Origin: JBKHXU01 sp046565865
GTDB taxonomy: Bacteria; Pseudomonadota; Gammaproteobacteria; Acidiferrobacterales; Sulfurifustaceae
Direction: 5' to 3'
Assembly: GCA_046565865.1 (NCBI GenBank)
Contig: JBKHXU010000211.1
Span: 1-28,237, forward strand
Length of the DNA stretch: 28,237 bases
The position numbers and the translations under genes are program-made. This document shows, in pieces, positions 15,200-22,995 of this stretch. Each line of letters starts with the position of its first letter. Position 1 is the first letter of the stretch. The notes under the pieces are model-generated. The model saw nothing but the letters and a program-made list of their open reading frames with translations, was not told the DNA's origin and ran no database searches.

Positions 15200-16069
15200 A
15201 TGACGAACGCGTGGCATCGAGATGGCGCAGGGCTGCTTGGCATACTGGCAGCGCCCGCGGCGCGTGCCCACGGCGATGACCCCGCGACCACGGCGCTGAC
15301 GGGGTTAGTCGTCGCCTTGTTGGCGCTGACGACCGTCGCCTACGGCTACGGCGTCGCGCGCCGGTGGCGCGTGCGTTTTGGCCGAGGCGTGCGGCCGTGG
15401 CAGGCGGTTTGCTTCGGGCTCGGCATCGCGCTGCTGGCGTTGGCGCTGCTCGGTCCGCTGGAGTCGCTGAGCGGGCGCAGTTTCGCGGCACACATGAGCC
15501 AACACATGGTATTGATCGCGCTCGCCCCGCCGCTACTGCTGCTCGGCGTCCCGGCGACGGCGCTTGGTCGCTTTGCCCCGCCGTTTTTGCTCGTGCTTCG
15601 AACCCCGCTGGCTCGCCCGGCCGTCGCGTTCGCGCTGCACGCGATCGTGGTGTGGGCATGGCACGCGCCGGCCGCGTTTCAGGCGGCGCTTGTCGCCGAT
15701 GTCGTACATGCACTCGAACATACGACGCTGTTCGCGTCCGCCTTGTTGTTCTGGTGGTGTCTGCTGCACGCCGGGCGCCAGGAGGCAAGCGGGCACGGGG
15801 TGGCGGCGTTACTGGCGCTTGCGACGCTCATTCATACCGGAATGCTCGGTGCCTTGCTGACGTTCGCGCCGCAGCCGCTTTACCCGATTTACGCCGACGC
15901 CTCGCCGGTGTTCGGTCTCACGGCGCTCGAAGACCAACAGCTCGCCGGACTGTTGATGTGGGTGCCCGGCGGATTTGTGTATCTTTGCGCCGGCCTGTGG
16001 CAGGTGGCGCAGTGGCTGCGGCGCGCCACGCGCAGCGGGGCGAAACGCCTTGTCGTCGCGGATTCCTAA
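15200..16069 (+). CDS. ctaG: CtaG-type (caa3_CtaG) cytochrome c oxidase assembly protein
   Basis: A 289-residue integral membrane protein of the caa3_CtaG family, which takes part in maturation of caa3-type oxidases and is distinct from the Cox11-type CtaG. Seven hydrophobic segments are visible, starting at about 33-50. The family histidines appear in SFAAHMSQHMVLIALAPPLL, VVWAWHAPAAFQAAL, VHALEHTTLF and TLIHTGMLGALLTFAPQPLY. The last of these continues into ALEDQQLAGLLMWVPGG, also typical. The His/Met pattern fits a copper-handling role; this is inferred from the family. It follows the small membrane protein by 3 nt and precedes the HemJ-like gene by 8 nt, so the three genes form one unit opposite the oxidase operon. 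Confidence 0.92.
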   Translation: MTNAWHRDGAGLLGILAAPAARAHGDDPATTALTGLVVALLALTTVAYGYGVARRWRVRFGRGVRPWQAVCFGLGIALLALALLGPLESLSGRSFAAHMSQHMVLIALAPPLLLLGVPATALGRFAPPFLLVLRTPLARPAVAFALHAIVVWAWHAPAAFQAALVADVVHALEHTTLFASALLFWWCLLHAGRQEASGHGVAALLALATLIHTGMLGALLTFAPQPLYPIYADASPVFGLTALEDQQLAGLLMWVPGGFVYLCAGLWQVAQWLRRATRSGAKRLVVADS

Positions 16070-16077
16070 GGCGACTC

Positions 16078-16491
16078 ATGTACATCGGAATCAAGTTCCT
16101 TCACATCGCGTTCTTCGCCGTCTGGTTCGCCGGACTGACGGCGCTGCCGTGGATCTTCGGTGAGCATGTCCAACAGCAGACGGGGCGCGGCATGTCGCCG
16201 CTGCGGCGCATCGAGCGCACCGTCTATTTCGGCGTTACCACGCCTGCTGGCGTGCTGGCGGTGTTATTTGGTACCGCGCTGATGTTTTATGGCTTCGACG
16301 GCGCTTGGCTGCACGTCAAGCTCACGTTGATCGTCGTCGCGGTCCTGTTTCACCTGTACTGCGGCCAACTGCTGCGCGCGTTTTTGCATGGCGGCGTCAA
16401 ACGCGGCCGGTTTTACTTTCGCGCGCTGAGTCAGCTGCCGCTGTTGCTGCTCATCGCTATTGTGTTTCTGGCTTCGGCGAAGCCGCTTTGA
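16078..16491 (+). CDS. HemJ/CopD-like membrane protein
   Basis: A 137-residue membrane protein with four helices. Its order of motifs resembles HemJ (protoporphyrinogen IX oxidase of the UPF0093 group) and the related CopD family: KFLHIAFFAVWFAGL at 6-20 with His9, an Arg-rich RRIERTVYFGVTTPAG, AWLHVKLTLIV with the conserved His-Val-Lys, then a helix containing HLYCGQLLRAF, and LPLLLLIAIVFLASAKP at the end. HemJ acts in heme synthesis, which would suit an oxidase cluster that needs heme. Whether it is a true HemJ or a copper-related CopD protein cannot be decided here. Its 3' end overlaps the DUF2231 gene on the other strand by 35 bases. Confidence 0.8.
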   Translation: MYIGIKFLHIAFFAVWFAGLTALPWIFGEHVQQQTGRGMSPLRRIERTVYFGVTTPAGVLAVLFGTALMFYGFDGAWLHVKLTLIVVAVLFHLYCGQLLRAFLHGGVKRGRFYFRALSQLPLLLLIAIVFLASAKPL

Positions 16492-16996
16492 TCGCATCCA
16501 GGGTCTTCGCCTCCTCCTCTTCCAGATAGCTGCCGATCAGATGGCGAAACGTCAGGTTGCCGCCGAGCCAGCCGGTACAGATCAGCATGACGGCCGTATC
16601 GAGCGATAGTAACAGCCCAAGCGGCAGGACACTGCCGGCCGGATCGGCGTAACGCGTTAAAAAGTTCGCGGTAGCGAGCGAAAGCGTGGTGATGCCGGCC
16701 AGCATGTGGCTCCAGCTGCTGATCTGCTCGCGCGTGTAGCGGACCGTGGCGAAATCGATAAAACCGGTGACCGCGGCCACGGCCGCGCCCGCGGCGCCGG
16801 CGCCGATCAGCCACAGCGAGCCGCGCGCGAAGAACGGGTCGCCCGTCCACCAATAGAGCAGATCGCTGCCGAGGGCCGTAAACAGCAGTGCGATCGGGAA
16901 CACGATCAAAATCGGATGCAGCGGGTGGTGCCCGATCGTAACCGTGGTGGGAACGCGCTTTCGGGTCACCGTCTCCGTAACCGCCCGCCGACTCAT
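16457..16996 (-). CDS. DUF2231 domain membrane protein
   Basis: A 179-residue inner-membrane protein of the DUF2231 family. After a basic start comes HHPLHPILIVFPIALLFTAL, the family hallmark, then a total of four transmembrane helices (about 28-46, 60-82, 95-115 and 125-147). Acidic residues EEEEAK stand at the end. The first and second helices carry His residues that could bind heme or metal; the family function is unknown. AAGGAG 8 nt before the ATG overlaps the stop codon of the oxidase I/III gene, so it is the last gene of that operon and probably translationally linked. Confidence 0.88.
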   Translation of the reverse strand: MSRRAVTETVTRKRVPTTVTIGHHPLHPILIVFPIALLFTALGSDLLYWWTGDPFFARGSLWLIGAGAAGAAVAAVTGFIDFATVRYTREQISSWSHMLAGITTLSLATANFLTRYADPAGSVLPLGLLLSLDTAVMLICTGWLGGNLTFRHLIGSYLEEEEAKTLDAIKAASPKPETQ

Positions 16997-17008
16997 AGGC
17001 CCTGCTCC

Positions 17009-19501
17009 TTATATAACGTATGGCGAAAGGTGGATAACGGCGTAAACAACGACGCCGGTCGCCACCACGAAGTACCAGTACAGGGCAAACAGGTGCACCG
17101 CGAGTGGCCGCTCTTCGGTGTACACCGCCCGGCGCAGGCGCCGCCAGACGAGTCCGCCGAGTAACAGCGCCGCCAGCCACTGCACGCCCTGCAATCCGGC
17201 GAGCGTGTAGACCAGCGCGGGATACACATGCTCTTTGGCGGGCGCGCCCCAGGCAAGCAGCGCGCCGACTTCGAGCACCGCATACCCGAGCGCGAGCAAC
17301 GCGGCGATGGCAAGACCGACCCGAGAACCGCCGTGCCCGATACGTCGGCGCACCCAGGCGATGGCCGCGGCGCTAGCGAGCAACAACACGAGCGCGGCAG
17401 TGGCGGCGCCGGCGGGCGGCGGTTCGAACGGCGGTGGTGGCCAAGCGGGCGACACCGTCCACAGGAACAGATACGCGAACACGAGCGACCCCACCACCGT
17501 GGCTTGCGCCAGCAGCCCGATCACGAGGAACCACCGCGCGGGGGCTTGTTGCGGAACGCCGCGCGTCGGCAATTGCATACCGCGTCCGACGTCGACACGG
17601 ACGGTCGCGCCGCGATCGGTGTCCCACAGCCAGCGCAACCCCACGACGATGGCGAGCACCACGCCGAGCGCGGCGACGAGGTACATCCCCGCCAACACGC
17701 CGACGAACATGACGGCGAGCGCCAGCGCCGCGTGCAGAGGTACCCAGCTCGAGCCGGGTAACTGCGCGACGTGTTCCGGCTCGCCGGTCAGTATTCCCGT
17801 CACTAGCGTCTCGCGTTTGTCGGCACGCGCTTCGCCAAGGAACCCGCGGCCCTGGTCCAGCCGCTCGGCCAGTCCCGCTGTGCGCCAGAGCGGATCGCGA
17901 TCCTGCACCAGCGGTTGGCTCACGAAGGTGTAAGGCGCCACCGGGACCGGTACGCCCCACTCGAGCGTGCCGGCGTTCCACGGATTGCGTCCGGCCGGCT
18001 GGCCGAAACGAAAGTGCAAAACGAGATCGATCAGGAACACCGCGACGGCGGCGGTAAGCAGAAATCCGCCAACGGTCGAAACGGCGTTGAGATACTCCCA
18101 GCCGAGTCCTTCGGGGTAGGTATACACCCGCCGCGGCATGCCGAGGAGGCCGGTGAGATGCATCGGCAAGAATGTAACATTGAAGCCGATGAACAACAGC
18201 CAGAACGCCCAACGGCCGAGCGGCGCCGACATGCGCCGACCGGTGTGCAACGGCAACCAGTAGTACAGACCGGCGAGCAGTGGGAACAGCATGCCGCCGA
18301 TCAGCACATAGTGAAAGTGCGCCACCACGAAGTGCGTGTCGTGCACTTGCCAGTCGAACGGTACGACGGCGAGCATTACACCGGTGAGACCGCCCAGCAC
18401 GAAAATGAAAAAGAACCCGAGCACGAACAACAGCGGCACCTCGAGTACCGGCCGGCCGCGCCACAGCGTTGTAATCCAGGCGAAGACTTGAATGCCGTTC
18501 GGAATCACCACCGCCATGCTGGCGGCCGAGAAAAAGCTAAGCGCCAGCAGCGGAATACCGGTGGTGAACATATGGTGCACCCACAGCATAAAACTGATGA
18601 AGCCGGTCGCCACCGCCGCGAGCACCAGCCACACATAACCGACGATGGGGATGCGCGCGAACGTGGAAACCACCATGCTGACGATACCGGCGGCCGGCAG
18701 AAAGATGATGTACACCTCCGGATGGCCGAAGAACCAGAACAAATGCTGCCACAACAGCGAGTGGCCGCCGCGCGTCGGGTCGTAGAACGGCAGACCGAAC
18801 GCACGCTCGAGCTCGAGCAGGATGCCGCCCAGGATCAGCGGCGGAAATCCGAACACGATCATCAGCGCCGCCACGAGCACGGTCCAGACGAACAAGGGCA
18901 TGCGGTGAATCGCCATCCCCGGGGCACGCGTCTTTAGGATCGCGACGACGAGTTCGATCGCCGCGAGCACCGCCGAAATCTCGATGAAAGTGATCCCGAG
19001 CAACCAGAAATCCACCCCCTTCCCGGGGGAGTACGGCTTACTGCTCAACGGCGTGTACATAAACCAGCCGGCATCGGGAACCGCGCCGAAGAAAAAGCTC
19101 GAATAGAGAATGATGGCGCCGAACAGATAACACCAATAGGTAAACGCGCCGAGCCGCGGAAACGGCAAGTCGCGTGCGCCGATCATCTTCGGGACCAAGT
19201 ACACCGCCAGGCCTTCGAGCATCGGCACCGCGAATAGGAACATCATGGTGGTGCCGTGCATGGTGAACAGCTGGTTGTACGTCTCGTGATCGAGCGACTG
19301 GCCGTCGTGCCATGCGAGTTGCGCGCGCATGAGCATCGCGAGCACGCCGCCGACGAGAAACAGGACGAATGCCGTCACGATGTATCGCTGCCCGATCGGC
19401 GTGTGATTGACGGCGCTCAGCCGGCCGAGGCCGGGCGGCGAACCCCAGATCTCGCCCAGGCGCCGGCGCAATTCCTCGTTCTCGGGGCGACGCGCGGTCA
19501 T
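17009..19501 (-). CDS. coxA: Cytochrome c oxidase subunit I/III fusion, altered proton channels
   Basis: An 830-residue heme-copper oxidase protein. The subunit I part (about 1-560) contains His82 (heme a), GHPEVY with His260, Glu262 and Tyr264 (CuB, family A1 Glu, cross-linked Tyr), His309/His310 (CuB), and VVAHFHYV with His395 (heme a3) and His397 (heme a). A linker and a C-terminal subunit III-like part follow, with about seven helices ending in HLFALYWYFVVATG; this part is strongly diverged. In the K-channel, PNGIQVFAW replaces the usual PTGIKxFxW, so the Lys is Gln338 and the Thr is Asn. In the D-channel Asp111 is kept, but the Asn of NYFVP and of PRMNN are replaced (AVYLVP, PRLGAFTYW). 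Its ATG overlaps the coxB stop by 4 nt (19498-19501). Confidence 0.95.
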   Translation of the reverse strand: MTARRPENEELRRRLGEIWGSPPGLGRLSAVNHTPIGQRYIVTAFVLFLVGGVLAMLMRAQLAWHDGQSLDHETYNQLFTMHGTTMMFLFAVPMLEGLAVYLVPKMIGARDLPFPRLGAFTYWCYLFGAIILYSSFFFGAVPDAGWFMYTPLSSKPYSPGKGVDFWLLGITFIEISAVLAAIELVVAILKTRAPGMAIHRMPLFVWTVLVAALMIVFGFPPLILGGILLELERAFGLPFYDPTRGGHSLLWQHLFWFFGHPEVYIIFLPAAGIVSMVVSTFARIPIVGYVWLVLAAVATGFISFMLWVHHMFTTGIPLLALSFFSAASMAVVIPNGIQVFAWITTLWRGRPVLEVPLLFVLGFFFIFVLGGLTGVMLAVVPFDWQVHDTHFVVAHFHYVLIGGMLFPLLAGLYYWLPLHTGRRMSAPLGRWAFWLLFIGFNVTFLPMHLTGLLGMPRRVYTYPEGLGWEYLNAVSTVGGFLLTAAVAVFLIDLVLHFRFGQPAGRNPWNAGTLEWGVPVPVAPYTFVSQPLVQDRDPLWRTAGLAERLDQGRGFLGEARADKRETLVTGILTGEPEHVAQLPGSSWVPLHAALALAVMFVGVLAGMYLVAALGVVLAIVVGLRWLWDTDRGATVRVDVGRGMQLPTRGVPQQAPARWFLVIGLLAQATVVGSLVFAYLFLWTVSPAWPPPPFEPPPAGAATAALVLLLASAAAIAWVRRRIGHGGSRVGLAIAALLALGYAVLEVGALLAWGAPAKEHVYPALVYTLAGLQGVQWLAALLLGGLVWRRLRRAVYTEERPLAVHLFALYWYFVVATGVVVYAVIHLSPYVI

Positions 19502-20514
19502 TCCAGACTTTCGAGGAACGCGGCGATATCGGCGCGCGCGGCGCCGCCGACATGGCGGAAGCTCGGCATGGCGTTACCGGGCTTGATCGCCTGACTGTCG
19601 GTGATCCAATCGAACAGATTGGTACGGGTGTTGGAAAGCGTGAGCGCCGCCAGCGTGCGCCGGCCGCCGACGTGCGTCAGATCCGGGGCCTGGCGACCGT
19701 CGGCGGTCGTGCCGCGCACCGTGTGGCAGTTGATGCAGTCGTGTTGCAGGAACGCGGCGCGCCCGCGCGCTTGCGCCGGTGTCGTTGGTTCGCGCGCGGG
19801 CGCGGCCTGGCGCGTGAGCCAGGCGGCGAACTCCTCCGGCGGCTGCGCGATGACGAGCAGCGCCATGCGCGCATGCTGTGCCCCACAAAACTCGGCGCAC
19901 TGTCCGCGGTATACGCCGGGACGATCGGCTTGCAGCACCACGCGGTTGCGTTGCTCCGGCAACACGTCGATCTTGCCGGCGAGGCTCGGGACCCAAAAGC
20001 TGTGAATGACATCGGCGCTCTGCAACTCGATGACGACGGCGCGACCGGCGGGAATATGGATTTCGTTGGCGGTCACGGCATCCCTTTGTCCGGGATAGCG
20101 CACTTCCCACCACCATTGATGACCAACCACTTCAATCCGCAGTGCCGCTGACGGCGCCGCCTGCACACTATCGCTGACGCGAACGGCGTAGACCAGCAAT
20201 GCACTGAGCACGGTCACGGGCAGTATCATGCCACCGGCGACGATGAGCCAGCTGCCCCGAAGACTGTGCCGCCGTTCCGGCGCACGCAGTACCGCGTACA
20301 GCACCAGCGCCATGACCAATACGAATATGGCGCTGGCGCCGATCAGCAGTATCCACCAGGTTTCGGCCAACGCCCGCGCCACGGGACCTTTCGGCGCAAG
20401 CGCGGATTGAACACCGTCACAGGCTCCGAGCAGCGCGCACGCCCCCACCCACAGGCCGGCGTAGCTGCGCCGCGGCCCAGGACGTGTGGAATCAAAGCGA
20501 CCCGTCGACGGCAC
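19498..20514 (-). CDS. coxB: Cytochrome c oxidase subunit II with fused cytochrome c (caa3-type)
   Basis: A 338-residue protein starting with GTG, which has AAGGGAG 5 nt upstream. LLGAC at 28-32 is a lipobox, so it is likely a membrane lipoprotein as in some caa3 oxidases. Two transmembrane helices follow, at about 53-75 and 90-112. The CuA domain has HQWWWEV, His171 in DVIHSFW, and GQCAEFCGAQHARM with Cys206, Glu208, Cys210, His214 and Met217, so all CuA ligands are present. A C-terminal class I cytochrome c has CINCH (260-264) and Met316 in MPSF as the likely axial ligand. It receives electrons from soluble cytochrome c or an upstream complex and passes them to subunit I. It is the first gene of the oxidase operon. 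Confidence 0.95.
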   Translation of the reverse strand: MPSTGRFDSTRPGPRRSYAGLWVGACALLGACDGVQSALAPKGPVARALAETWWILLIGASAIFVLVMALVLYAVLRAPERRHSLRGSWLIVAGGMILPVTVLSALLVYAVRVSDSVQAAPSAALRIEVVGHQWWWEVRYPGQRDAVTANEIHIPAGRAVVIELQSADVIHSFWVPSLAGKIDVLPEQRNRVVLQADRPGVYRGQCAEFCGAQHARMALLVIAQPPEEFAAWLTRQAAPAREPTTPAQARGRAAFLQHDCINCHTVRGTTADGRQAPDLTHVGGRRTLAALTLSNTRTNLFDWITDSQAIKPGNAMPSFRHVGGAARADIAAFLESLE

Positions 20515-20890
20515 ACGAACTCCCTTTCGTGCACATATGAAGAACGAGGATCGACAATATAGCGCGACGTGACGTGCGGCAAGGCTTTCTCGAATTCACC
20601 GCAAACGCATCAGTGATATCCCGTCTTACGTCGTAACCGATCGTACGGTACGCGAACCAACATTTGCCAAGCCCGCAATAAGCGAAGGCTCACTCCACCG
20701 GCGAGATATACGCACGACGTCACCGGCAATAGCGGGAGGTCGTGCGAGTTAGCGTTGGGCTTGAACTTCGATTTTAGAGCCGAGTCGAATCGTGAACGGC
20801 GGGCCACGGAGATCGACACGAGCTTCGGTCGGTGGACCGCCGTTGTGTTTCCGACGACCTGCTTTACTCTCACCGATCATGGAGGATCAT
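20515..20890. other. Divergent intergenic stretch of 376 bases
   Basis: This holds the promoters of the coxB operon (minus) and the outer-membrane protein gene (plus). Apart from the candidate coxB promoter nothing could be recognised. A minus-strand frame at 20610-20873 lacks a start context and any familiar motif. Confidence 0.5.
20556..20582 (-). promoter_or_regulatory. Candidate promoter of the coxB operon
   Basis: On the minus strand TTGCCG and TATATT stand 15 bases apart, about 35-70 nt before the coxB GTG. The spacer contains ACGTCACGT, an almost perfect palindrome that could be an operator. The short spacer makes the box pair weak by itself; the AT-rich -10 in a GC-rich surrounding is the better part of the evidence. 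Confidence 0.4.
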
Positions 20891-21412
20891 ATGAACAAAC
20901 CCTTACTGTTTGCTCTTAGCATGGCGGTCGCATGTGGCGGTATTGCAACGACGGTCGCCGCCCAGCAAGGTCCGATTTACGTCATGCCGAAGGTGGCGTG
21001 GATGAACCCTGACATCGGCGGCTTCGACGATGCGCTCAATCTCGGTGTAGCGCTGGGCTATGACTTCAGCACCACTACTAACGGTGTTTGGTCGGTAGAG
21101 GGTGAGTTTACGACAACGGTTTCGGATGGCGATGTCGTCGGAGGCGGCGACTGGGATGTTGACACGCTGGCCGGCTACGGCACTTACCGCAGCAGCGGTG
21201 ACTTGTACTGGAAGGGAAAGGCGGGCTTCCAGCGCTTTGACATTAAGCGCGCGGGTGGAACCGCCGGTCCCATCCCGACATCTAAAGACACCGAATTCGC
21301 CGTTGGCATTGGCGGGGGCTTCCGCATGGATCGAGGCGCGGGCTTGGAAATCGAGTACGCGCACTCAAGCGAGCTAGCATATTTGAGCGCGGGCTACTAC
21401 TGGCGCTTTTAA
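20891..21412 (+). CDS. Outer-membrane beta-barrel protein
   Basis: A 173-residue protein. Residues 1-26 are a signal peptide (MNKPLLFALSMAVACGG, cleavage after VAA). The mature part consists of alternating hydrophobic/polar strands rich in Gly, Tyr, Trp and Asp (for example LGVALGYDF, VWSVEGEFTTTV, DLYWKGKAGFQRF, EFAVGIGGGFRM, LEIEYAHSS) and ends in SAGYYWRF with a terminal Phe, the sorting signal of Omp85-assembled barrels. Eight strands would fit the OmpA-like/OmpX size class. The pore activity and ligand are not known. GGAGG 6 nt before the ATG at 20891 fixes the start; an upstream ATG at 20879 would add four residues. A small hairpin lies after the stop. Confidence 0.85.
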   Translation: MNKPLLFALSMAVACGGIATTVAAQQGPIYVMPKVAWMNPDIGGFDDALNLGVALGYDFSTTTNGVWSVEGEFTTTVSDGDVVGGGDWDVDTLAGYGTYRSSGDLYWKGKAGFQRFDIKRAGGTAGPIPTSKDTEFAVGIGGGFRMDRGAGLEIEYAHSSELAYLSAGYYWRF

Positions 21413-21413
21413 C

Positions 21414-21427
21414 CGGGCGTCTGCCCG
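21414..21427 (+). terminator. Short GC hairpin after the outer-membrane protein gene
   Basis: CGGGC-GTCT-GCCCG, a 5-bp stem with a 4-base loop, begins one base after the stop codon. There is no T-run, so termination here is uncertain. Confidence 0.25.
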
Positions 21428-21538
21428 TATGGTCCAAGGCCGGCCGCCATCGGTATCGCGACTGTTGCTGCCTTCCTTCCGTCGCCGTTAAACCGGAGCA
21501 CGCTTTCGCGGGGATGACACAAACAGCCTATTCGTTGT

Positions 21539-22054
21539 CTAGTGACGCGGCGGGACCGGATACTGTCGTGGCTCGTCCTGGTTATCCGGCGCGACGGTGT
21601 CGTCCTGTATGCCGGGCTGCATGGTGTATGGCAGCTCGTCGGTGTAGACGTCGGGCAGGTTACCTTGGCGCCAGGCGCGCCACTTTTCCCGTTGCGCCTC
21701 GGTTAACACAGCTTCCGCGCGGTTCTCCGCAGCAATGCGCGCCTCGGTCAACTGTTGTTGCAATACCGCGAGACTGCGAAACGCCTGCCCCGCTTGCTTG
21801 GGATCACGCCGCTCGCGCGCGTACAGCTCGCGTATTTCGTACTGCGCGTCGAGCATGCGGCCGGTGATATCACAGTAGCGGATATGGTAATCGCGCTGCG
21901 CCTGACGGATCTCCTGACGCTGCTGTGCGCTTAGATCGAGCGCGCCCAATGGAACGAGGGCGCGCGCCGGTGGTGGAAAGCGCTCCTGCGCCGCCGCCGC
22001 TACAGTAACTGCGCTCACACAAGTCGCCGAGATTATCGCCAGCATTCGTATCAT
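21539..22054 (-). CDS. Spy/CpxP-like periplasmic protein with LTxxQ motif
   Basis: A 171-residue secreted protein. The signal peptide covers about 1-22 (ISATCVSAVTVAAAAQ). Residues 40-135 are a long all-helical region with LDLSAQQRQEIRQAQRDY at its start and LTEAQREKWRAW at its end, the second copy of the LTxxQ motif that defines the Spy/CpxP/heavy-metal-resistance family. Such proteins work as ATP-independent chaperones or metal sensors in the periplasm; which of these applies here is not known. The C-terminal 35 residues are Pro- and Gln-rich and probably disordered. A GGAG 8 nt before the ATG supports the start. No CpxRA-type sensor is adjacent, although sensor genes lie 3 kb away. Confidence 0.8.
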   Translation of the reverse strand: MIRMLAIISATCVSAVTVAAAAQERFPPPARALVPLGALDLSAQQRQEIRQAQRDYHIRYCDITGRMLDAQYEIRELYARERRDPKQAGQAFRSLAVLQQQLTEARIAAENRAEAVLTEAQREKWRAWRQGNLPDVYTDELPYTMQPGIQDDTVAPDNQDEPRQYPVPPRH

Positions 22055-22153
22055 AACTATTCTCCGAGATGGACCGATATTCGCCGCACCGGTCGCAGGT
22101 ACCGTCGCCGGAGTCTCATCGATTCACGCAGAGAATCCGACCGATCCATCGGC

Positions 22154-22738
22154 TTAGCGATGGTACGCGTGCGGCAGCGAGCGCATCGCCCGCTTCGTTG
22201 AATCGCCGGACGTCAGCGCAAACCGGATCTGACGGCCACCGGTAACGAGCAGATCGACCCCAATCAACATCCCAAGCAACCAGGTCGCGGCGTACGGCCA
22301 TTGCAAAAGCACGAACGCGCCCAGCACCAGCGGTATCACACCGCCGAGCAGCGACCAGCCCCACCCGGTTTGCGTGCGCCAACGCAGCGCACTGAAAATC
22401 CGAAACGCGCCATCGGCGAGAAAAAGCACGGCCACCACGAACGTTAGCGACAGGATGCCGGTCAGCGGGAACAACAGCAGGAACGCGCCCGCCGCCAGCG
22501 CCAGCAGCCCACTGACCATAGCGACACCGACGTCGTGCCATTGCGGCCGCCAAAATGCCTCGACTGCCTTGAACGCCCCGCTCGCCAACAAGATACCCCC
22601 GATGATCTGTTCGGCCGCCAGTGACGCGATCAGCGGAAACAGAATCGCCGCAATTCCTAATGCCGCGATGATACTGCCGAAAACCATGGGCGAGCGTGGA
22701 TGCTTTTTTGCTTTGTGTTGGTTTAGCACGGTTTGCAC
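22154..22738 (-). CDS. HdeD-like (DUF308) membrane protein
   Basis: A 194-residue inner-membrane protein with six hydrophobic helices in three pairs (about 18-38, 42-60, 72-92, 96-113, 127-146, 150-167). This is the layout of the HdeD/DUF308 acid-resistance family, with the characteristic GGILLASGAFKAVEAF and GVIPLVLGAFVLLQWP repeats. The N-terminus is basic, and the C-terminus is polar and cytoplasmic. In Escherichia coli HdeD helps acid resistance at high cell density; the mechanism is unknown, and here the role is by analogy only. The start is a GTG with AGGA about 10 nt upstream. It is divergent from AsmA with a 257-nt gap in which I see no remnant. Confidence 0.87.
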   Translation of the reverse strand: MQTVLNQHKAKKHPRSPMVFGSIIAALGIAAILFPLIASLAAEQIIGGILLASGAFKAVEAFWRPQWHDVGVAMVSGLLALAAGAFLLLFPLTGILSLTFVVAVLFLADGAFRIFSALRWRTQTGWGWSLLGGVIPLVLGAFVLLQWPYAATWLLGMLIGVDLLVTGGRQIRFALTSGDSTKRAMRSLPHAYHR

Positions 22739-22995
22739 CGCGATGGATTCCTAATCCCGGGATCAATCGCCGTCCTATCAATTTCACTTAAAATTTCCAT
22801 CTCACCAGCAATGATATCGGCGCACGCAGAGCAGACGTCAACAGTACTGAGCAGTGCGACTTGGAAGGATACGGATGGTTCCCGAGTCCTATATCACTGC
22901 ATGATGTTTGCCGAACGATTCAAGGCGCGGGGTGTCGCATCAACATCGAACCAGTTTGCCTTCATCGGGGCGCGATCGCCCAGTGAGACCGCCGC

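Noticed and set aside
17915..18937. Plus-strand frame of 340 codons, His/Glu/Gln-rich
   Set aside because: It is a shadow of the oxidase subunit I gene; the odd composition reflects the reverse complement of membrane-helix codons.
20610..20873. Minus-strand frame of 87 codons before the oxidase operon
   Set aside because: It has no ribosome-binding site or known motif, and lies in a divergent promoter region.
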